Origin: Neisseria perflava
GTDB lineage: Bacteria > Pseudomonadota > Gammaproteobacteria > Burkholderiales > Neisseriaceae
Direction of reading: 5' to 3'
Length of the DNA: 64,000 bases
Assembly: GCF_019334725.1 (NCBI RefSeq)
Contig: NZ_CP079818.1
Coordinates: forward strand, 310,001-374,000
The notes below the pieces were generated by a model that had not been told where the DNA came from, made no database searches, and saw only the letters and a program-made list of their open reading frames with translations. The translations under genes and the position numbers were made by a program. Position 1 is the stretch's first letter. Each line of letters starts with the position of its first letter. This document shows positions 58,795 through 64,000 of the stretch, piece by piece.

Positions 58795-60852
58795 CTAGCC
58801 CACTTTATCCCCGGGCTGTGCGCCTGCGTCAACGTCGAGGAGCTTCAGTTTGCCCTCTGCGGTGGCGGCGGAGAGGATCATGCCTTCGGATACGCCGAAT
58901 TTTGCCATTTTGCGCGGGGCGAAATTGGCGACGGCGATGACCATGCGGCCGTTCAATTCGGCAGGATTTGGGTAAGACGCGGCGATGCCGGAGAAGATGA
59001 TGCGTTTTTCAAAACCGAAATCGAGGTCGAATTTTAAGAGTTTGGTGCTGCCTTCGACGGCTTCGCAGTTCAATACTTTGGCGACGCGCATGTCGATTTT
59101 CATAAAGTCGTCGAAGCTGGCCTGTTCGGCGACTTTTTCGTATTTGCTCTCTTCGGCGGCAGGCGCGGGGGTCGTCTGAATGCTTTGTTTGTTGGCTTCG
59201 ATTAAATCGTCCACTTGTTTTTGCTCCACTCGTTGCATTAAATGTTCGTATTTGTTGATGGCGTGTTCGCCTAGGGTTTCGCGCGTGTTCGCCCAGGTAA
59301 TCACGTCCAGATTGAGGAAACGCGCGGCGTTGGCGGCGGTTTGCGGCAACACGGGAGCGAGGTAGGCGGTCAGCATGGTGAAGGCGTTGATGAGTTCGCT
59401 GCATACTTCGTGCAGGCGTTCGTCTTGACCTTCCTGTTTGGCGAGTTCCCACGGCTTGTTGGCATCGACGTATTCGTTCACGGCGTCTGCCAATGCCATG
59501 ATGTCGCGCAGGGCGCGGGCGTATTCGCGGTTTTCGTATTGCTCGGCGATGGTGTCGCTTTCGGCGGCGAGTTTTGCCAGCAATGCGCTGCCTGAAACGT
59601 CTTTCAGACGACCTTCAAAGCGTTTGGCGATGAAACCTGATGCGCGGGCGGCGATGTTGACGTATTTGCCGACGAGGTCGCTGTTTACGCGGCTGATAAA
59701 GTCTTGCAGGTTCAAATCGATGTCTTCGATTTTGCTGTTGAGTTTGGCGGCGATGTAGTAGCGCATCCACTCGGGGTTCAGGCCTTGTTCCAGATAGGAT
59801 TTGGCGGTGATGAAGGTGCCGCGCGATTTGGACATTTTTTGTCCGTCTACGGTCAAAAAGCCGTGTGCGTACACGCCGGTCGGGGCGCGGTGGCCGGAGA
59901 AATGCAACATGGCAGGCCAGAACAGGGCATGGAAATAGAGGATGTCTTTGCCGATGAAGTGGTACATCTCGGTTTGGCTGTCGGCTTTAAAGTATTCGTC
60001 AAAATCGATGCCGATGCGGTCGCACAGGTTTTTAAACGACGCCATGTAACCGACGGGCGCGTCCAGCCAGACATAGAAGTATTTGCCCGGCGCGTCGGGG
60101 ATTTCAAAACCGAAATACGGTGCATCGCGGGAAATATCCCAATCGGACAGGGTGGTTTCTTCGCCTTCGCCCAGCCATTCTTTCATTTTGTTGAGGGCTT
60201 CGGGTTGCAGATGGGGCTTGCCGTCGTGCGGGTTGTTGCCGGAAGTCCATGCTTTGAGGAAGTCGGCGCATTCGCCCAATTTGAAGAAGAAGTGTTCGGA
60301 TTCGCGCAATTCGGGTTTGGCACCGGAAACGGCGGAATATGGGTTGATCAGTTCGGTCGGGGAATAGGTCGTGCCGCAGACTTCGCAGTTGTCGCCGTAT
60401 TGGTCTTGGGCGTGGCATTTGGGGCATTCGCCTTTGACAAAGCGGTCGGGCAGGAACATTTGTTTTTCAGGGTCGAAAAGCTGCTCGATGACGCGGCTTT
60501 CGATTTTGCCGTTGGCTTTCAGCGCGCGGTAAATGTCTTGGGAAAACTGTTTGTTTTCAGGGGAATGGGTGCTGTAATAATTGTCGTAGCCGATATTGAA
60601 ACCGGTAAAGTCGGCGAGGTGCTCTTCGCGCACTTTGGCAATCATGTCTTCGGGCGCGATGCCTTGTTTTTGAGCGGCAAGCATCACGGGCGTGCCATGG
60701 GTGTCGTCGGCGCAGCAGTAGTAGCATTCGTGGCCGCGCAGTTTTTGGAAGCGCACCCAAACGTCGGTTTGGATGTGTTCGACCATGTGGCCGAGGTGGA
60801 TGCTGCCGTTGGCATACGGTAGCGCGGAAGTGACAAGGATTTTTCGTGTCAT
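58795..60852 (-). CDS. metG: Methionine--tRNA ligase
   Basis: MetG charges tRNA-Met. MTRKILVTSALPYANGSIHL (start 60852) carries the HIGH-type motif HLGH; the earlier frame of 21 codons is leader. The zinc knuckle CPKC...CEVC (about 146-163), KMSKSRG, and a C-terminal tRNA-binding EMAP-like domain (about 580-685) make the long, dimeric form of 685 aa. Internal DUS variants GGTCGTCTGAA (near 59169) and GACGACCTT (near 59604) occur. Confidence 0.97.
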   Translation of the reverse strand: MTRKILVTSALPYANGSIHLGHMVEHIQTDVWVRFQKLRGHECYYCCADDTHGTPVMLAAQKQGIAPEDMIAKVREEHLADFTGFNIGYDNYYSTHSPENKQFSQDIYRALKANGKIESRVIEQLFDPEKQMFLPDRFVKGECPKCHAQDQYGDNCEVCGTTYSPTELINPYSAVSGAKPELRESEHFFFKLGECADFLKAWTSGNNPHDGKPHLQPEALNKMKEWLGEGEETTLSDWDISRDAPYFGFEIPDAPGKYFYVWLDAPVGYMASFKNLCDRIGIDFDEYFKADSQTEMYHFIGKDILYFHALFWPAMLHFSGHRAPTGVYAHGFLTVDGQKMSKSRGTFITAKSYLEQGLNPEWMRYYIAAKLNSKIEDIDLNLQDFISRVNSDLVGKYVNIAARASGFIAKRFEGRLKDVSGSALLAKLAAESDTIAEQYENREYARALRDIMALADAVNEYVDANKPWELAKQEGQDERLHEVCSELINAFTMLTAYLAPVLPQTAANAARFLNLDVITWANTRETLGEHAINKYEHLMQRVEQKQVDDLIEANKQSIQTTPAPAAEESKYEKVAEQASFDDFMKIDMRVAKVLNCEAVEGSTKLLKFDLDFGFEKRIIFSGIAASYPNPAELNGRMVIAVANFAPRKMAKFGVSEGMILSAATAEGKLKLLDVDAGAQPGDKVG

Positions 60853-60913
60853 GGTTTGTGCTTTTAAAAACAATGGATAAAGATGTCGGGAATTATACCG
60901 CAAAACAATACGC

Positions 60914-60958
60914 AAAGGCCGTCTGAAACCCGATTGCCGGTGTTTCAGACGGCCTTTT
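60914..60958 (-). terminator. DUS-pair terminator of murA
   Basis: AAAGGCCGTCTGAAACCCG...GTGTTTCAGACGGCCTTTT lies 22 bp past the murA stop. Confidence 0.75.
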
Positions 60959-60979
60959 ATTTATCGGCTGTGTATGGGA

Positions 60980-62233
60980 TTAACCGCGTACGCGTTCGAT
61001 TTTTGCGCCTACGCCGCCGAGTTTTTTCTCGATGTATTCATAGCCACGGTCAAGGTGGTAGATGCGTTCGACAATGGTTTCGCCATCTGCGACCAAACCT
61101 GCCATGACGAGGCTGGCAGAGGCGCGCAGGTCGGTTGCCATCACGACGGCGCCGGAGAGTTTTTCTACGCCTTTGATGTAGGCGGTGTTGCCTTCGGTGG
61201 TGATGTCTGCGCCCATGCGGTTGAGTTCGGGAACGTGCATGAAGCGGTTTTCAAAAATGGTTTCCACCACGCGGCTGCTGCCTTCGGCAATGGCGTTCAT
61301 GGCCATAAACTGCGCCTGCATGTCGGTTGGGAAGCCAGGGTGGACGACGGTACGGATGTCCACGGCTTTGGGGCGTTGTTGCATGTCGATGGAAATCCAG
61401 TTGTCGCCGGCTTCGATGATGGCGCCAGCTTCGGTCAGTTTGTTTAACACAACTTCCATGGTTTTGGGGGCGGCATTGCGCAGGACGACTTTGCCGCCGG
61501 TCATGGCGACGGCGCAGAGGAAGGTACCGGCTTCGATACGGTCGGGAACGACGCTGTGTTCGCAGCCGTGCAACTCTTTTACGCCTTCGATGGTCATGGT
61601 TGCTGTACCGATGCCACTGATTTTTGCGCCCATTTTGACGAGGCATTCGGCCAAATCAATAACTTCGGGCTCGATGGCGCAGTTTTCGAGGATGGTGGTG
61701 CCTTCAGCAAGTGTGGCCGCCATCAGCAGGTTTTCGGTACCGCCTACGGTCACGACATCCATGGTAACGCGCGTGCCTTTCAGACGGCCTTTGGCTTTGA
61801 CGTAACCGTGTTCGATGGTGATTTCCGCACCCATGGTTTCGAGGCCTTTGAGGTGTTGGTCAACCGGACGCGAACCGATGGCACAACCGCCGGGCAGGCT
61901 GACTTGGGCTTCACCGAAGCGGGCAAGGGTCGGGCCCAAAACCAAGATGGATGCGCGCATGGTTTTTACCAGCTCGTAAGGTGCGCAGGTGTTGTTGACG
62001 GTGCCGCCGTTGATTTCAAATTCGGAGATGTTGTCGGTCAAAACGCGTGCGCCCATGCCTTGCAGCAGTTTTTGGGTGGTTTTGACGTCGGCGAGCATGG
62101 GTACGTTTTTCAAGCGTAAAGTGCCGGAAGTCAGCAGACCGGCACACATCAGCGGCAGGGCGGCGTTTTTTGCGCCGGATACGATGATTTCGCCGTTGAG
62201 GGGGCCGTTGGCAGAGATTTTGAGTTTGTCCAC
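60980..62233 (-). CDS. murA: UDP-N-acetylglucosamine 1-carboxyvinyltransferase
   Basis: MurA adds enolpyruvate to UDP-GlcNAc, the first committed step of peptidoglycan synthesis and target of fosfomycin. I choose the GTG at 62233 (VDKLKISANGPLNGEI), giving 417 aa as in the family; a GTG nine codons earlier (62260) is possible. The catalytic Cys lies in SLPGGCAIGSRPVDQHL (about 110-126), so fosfomycin sensitivity is expected. Neither start has a good ribosome site. Confidence 0.95.
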   Translation of the reverse strand: MDKLKISANGPLNGEIIVSGAKNAALPLMCAGLLTSGTLRLKNVPMLADVKTTQKLLQGMGARVLTDNISEFEINGGTVNNTCAPYELVKTMRASILVLGPTLARFGEAQVSLPGGCAIGSRPVDQHLKGLETMGAEITIEHGYVKAKGRLKGTRVTMDVVTVGGTENLLMAATLAEGTTILENCAIEPEVIDLAECLVKMGAKISGIGTATMTIEGVKELHGCEHSVVPDRIEAGTFLCAVAMTGGKVVLRNAAPKTMEVVLNKLTEAGAIIEAGDNWISIDMQQRPKAVDIRTVVHPGFPTDMQAQFMAMNAIAEGSSRVVETIFENRFMHVPELNRMGADITTEGNTAYIKGVEKLSGAVVMATDLRASASLVMAGLVADGETIVERIYHLDRGYEYIEKKLGGVGAKIERVRG

Positions 62234-62384
62234 AGGATGTCTTTCGTTATTTGTCTGCACGGCTTATGCCGCACAAATGAAATGGATAATAAACCATCAA
62301 TTATAAGGGATTATGCCCTTGCTGTTAGATTTGGCAGTATTAAATTTTCACAAGGTTTGTTTAAGTTGCGAAAGGATAAGATTT

Positions 62385-62415
62385 CAGGCCGTCTGAATGG
62401 TTCAGACGGCCTGTT
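62385..62415 (-). terminator. DUS-pair terminator of ftsEX
   Basis: CAGGCCGTCTGAATGGTTCAGACGGCCTG lies just after the ftsX stop. Confidence 0.7.
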
Positions 62416-62424
62416 TGCCAAGGC

Positions 62425-63342
62425 TTATTTTTTTGCTTTGAAGCCTAAGAGGTGTTGCGTGGTGGCCAGCCATGCGCCGAATACGCCCAGCGCGATGACG
62501 AAGCCGAATACCAGCGACACTTCGCTAAATGTGAAGAAACGCCAGCCGATGTTCAGACCGTAGGGTTTGAAAATCGCGTCCACCAGAGGCCGTACCTCGG
62601 CCAGCAGCCAGGCCGACAAGCCCAAGCTGACGGCGGCGGAGAAAATACTCTGCCACATTGCCTGATAAAGGAAAGGACGGCGGATAAAGGAAGCGGGCGC
62701 CCCCAACAGCTTGGTGATTTCCAACTCTTCTTTGCGGCTGAGGATTTGCAGGCGGATGGTGTTGTGTGCCACCAAGACAAAGGCCATGCCCAATGTCAGC
62801 GAGAGGAACCATAAAATCTTGCGGATAAATTCATTAATACGATAAAGGGTTTGTACCCATTCGGTATCCATGGTTGCCGATTCGACGCGCGGCAGTTTGG
62901 TAATGTCTTTATAGATGGCCTGCATCTGATCCGGAGAAGTGGCAGGGTCGGGCGTAACGATAAAGACATCGGGCAACGGGTTGCCATCGAGCATGGAAAC
63001 GAGGTTTTGGTCGAGATTGGTCTGCAATTCTTCCAAACCTTCCTGCTTGCTGATAAAGCGGACTTTATCGATACGGCTGTCGCGTTGGAGCAGGTTTTTC
63101 ACCGTATCGGCATCAGAACTTGCCGCATCGGTGTCCATATAAACCGTAATTTGCGGCGATTCGTTGAGTTTGCCCAATACGCTTTGTCCGCTTTGGATGC
63201 CCAAATACATAAACAGCGGCAAGGTCATGGCAACGGCAAGCATGAGCAGGGTCAGCAGCGTGCCGATGGGTTGGCGTAGAAGCTCTTTGAGCGCGGCGCG
63301 CGCTGATTCGACGTGTAGCGAGATGTAATGAATCATGCTCAT
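62425..63342 (-). CDS. ftsX: Cell division protein FtsX
   Basis: FtsX is the membrane part of the FtsEX complex, which regulates septal peptidoglycan hydrolases. The 305 aa show an N-terminal helix (about 27-47), a large periplasmic loop (about 55-170) and three C-terminal helices within the FtsX/MacB-type permease domain (RKEELEITKLLGAPASFIRR near 208). The start overlaps the ftsE stop by 4 bp (TCAT in CTCATG). Confidence 0.95.
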   Translation of the reverse strand: MSMIHYISLHVESARAALKELLRQPIGTLLTLLMLAVAMTLPLFMYLGIQSGQSVLGKLNESPQITVYMDTDAASSDADTVKNLLQRDSRIDKVRFISKQEGLEELQTNLDQNLVSMLDGNPLPDVFIVTPDPATSPDQMQAIYKDITKLPRVESATMDTEWVQTLYRINEFIRKILWFLSLTLGMAFVLVAHNTIRLQILSRKEELEITKLLGAPASFIRRPFLYQAMWQSIFSAAVSLGLSAWLLAEVRPLVDAIFKPYGLNIGWRFFTFSEVSLVFGFVIALGVFGAWLATTQHLLGFKAKK

Positions 63343-63989
63343 GCGAGGCGTCCTTTCTGCAGGCGCAAGACGCGGTGGCCGTAATCTGCCATCAGCGTTT
63401 CATCGTGCGCCGCAACAATCACGGTCGTGCCTGCTTCATGGAAGGTTTTGAACAATTCCATAATATCCAGCGCATAGGCGCGGTCGAGGCTGGCGGACGG
63501 CTCGTCGGCAATCAGCAGGCTGGGTTGGTGAACCACTGCGCGCGCGATGCACAAGCGCTGTTGTTCGCCACCGGACAAAGTGATGGGCATATCGTTTTCG
63601 CGGCCTTTCAAGCCGACTTTCTCAATCGCAATACGCGCGCGCTCTTCCGCTTTGCGCGGCTGGTAGCCGCTAATCCGCAAAGGCAGGATAACGTTTTGCA
63701 AGACATTGCGGTCGTAGAGGATTTTGTGGTCTTGGAAGACAATGCCGATATGTTGGCGCATAAAGCCGATCTGATTGTCGCTCAAGGTGCCGAGGTCTTG
63801 ATTATTGAACCAAACCTTGCCTTTGGTAGGCTTGGTAATGCCTGAAATCAGCTTCAAAATGGTGGATTTGCCCGAGCCCGAATGGCCGGCGATAAAAATC
63901 ATCTCACCTTTGTTAATCTGGAAACTGACATTTTTCAGGGCTTCGAAACCGCCGGGATAGGTTTTGGAAACTTGTTCGAAACGGATCAT
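63339..63989 (-). CDS. ftsE: Cell division ATP-binding protein FtsE
   Basis: FtsE is the ABC ATPase of FtsEX. The 216 aa have Walker A AGHSGSGKST (about 35-44), ABC signature LSGGEQQRLCIARAVVHQPS (about 139-158), Walker B LLIADEPSASLD and switch His in VAAHDETL. MIRFEQVSKTYPGG is the family N-terminus; CAGGAAAACC precedes the ATG. The gene is complete, 11 bp from the window end. Confidence 0.97.
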   Translation of the reverse strand: MIRFEQVSKTYPGGFEALKNVSFQINKGEMIFIAGHSGSGKSTILKLISGITKPTKGKVWFNNQDLGTLSDNQIGFMRQHIGIVFQDHKILYDRNVLQNVILPLRISGYQPRKAEERARIAIEKVGLKGRENDMPITLSGGEQQRLCIARAVVHQPSLLIADEPSASLDRAYALDIMELFKTFHEAGTTVIVAAHDETLMADYGHRVLRLQKGRLA

Positions 63990-64000
63990 GGGTTTTCCTG

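Overview
The window is chromosomal DNA of a commensal Neisseria, most likely of the N. subflava/flavescens/perflava group. Copies of the DNA uptake sequence (DUS) occur throughout, mostly as the AG dialect AGGCCGTCTGAA. Most form inverted pairs just after genes, where they act as transcription terminators. Base composition, lipoprotein signals, the secreted MsrAB, the Correia-type repeat and conserved gene neighbourhoods (glmU - lipoprotein - HAD phosphatase - thiB - mscS - pncC; gapA - trmO - pncA - waaC - etfBA) all fit Neisseria. No tRNA, complete IS element, prophage or CRISPR array was seen.

Layout. 0-11 kb: amino-sugar synthesis (glmS, glmU), a small lipoprotein, a HAD nucleotidase, a thiamine-binding protein, mscS, pncC and the efeUOB iron-uptake operon. 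11-20 kb: a cytochrome c peroxidase gene with an in-frame stop in its signal peptide, an FKBP isomerase, a BolA protein, bioC-bioH divergent from comF, trmL, rlpA, ruvA, two lipoproteins, rnpB (RNase P RNA) and mltA. 20.6-22.9 kb: an AT-rich tet(M) resistance gene with its leader and attenuator but no other Tn916 gene. 23-28 kb: an RDD protein, a short Correia element, asd, a factor H binding protein (fHbp) homologue with a predicted FNR promoter, folA, a DUF3079 protein, and a GNAT acetyltransferase gene split by 1360 bp of foreign DNA. That insert carries pieces of a polymorphic-toxin locus: a WHH-type nuclease end, an intact SMI1-type immunity gene and a haemagglutinin fragment.

28.7-47 kb: dinG, a DUF2061 protein, hprA, gnd, ggt, lpxC, gapA, trmO, pncA, waaC, etfB-etfA, a YigZ protein, purD and tsaC. 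This stretch holds 17 of the 18 perfect DnaA boxes I found and two parS-like sites. The AT-rich gap between the divergent genes lpxC and gapA (37438-38098) has three perfect boxes and one near-perfect box, and is a strong candidate for the chromosomal replication origin. 47-64 kb: an adhesin-E-like lipoprotein, purB, msrAB, ftsY (with tandem repeats carrying AT-dialect DUS), ispA-xseB, an RNase II-family enzyme, a patatin-like lipoprotein, a DUF533 protein, rsgA, metG, murA and ftsX-ftsE.

Most of the window is core metabolism and envelope biogenesis. Accessory interest lies in tet(M), the fHbp homologue, the toxin-immunity insert, the broken ccp gene and the origin-proximal DnaA/ParB sites. 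Statements about families, Tn916 and other genomes come from memory; no searches were run.
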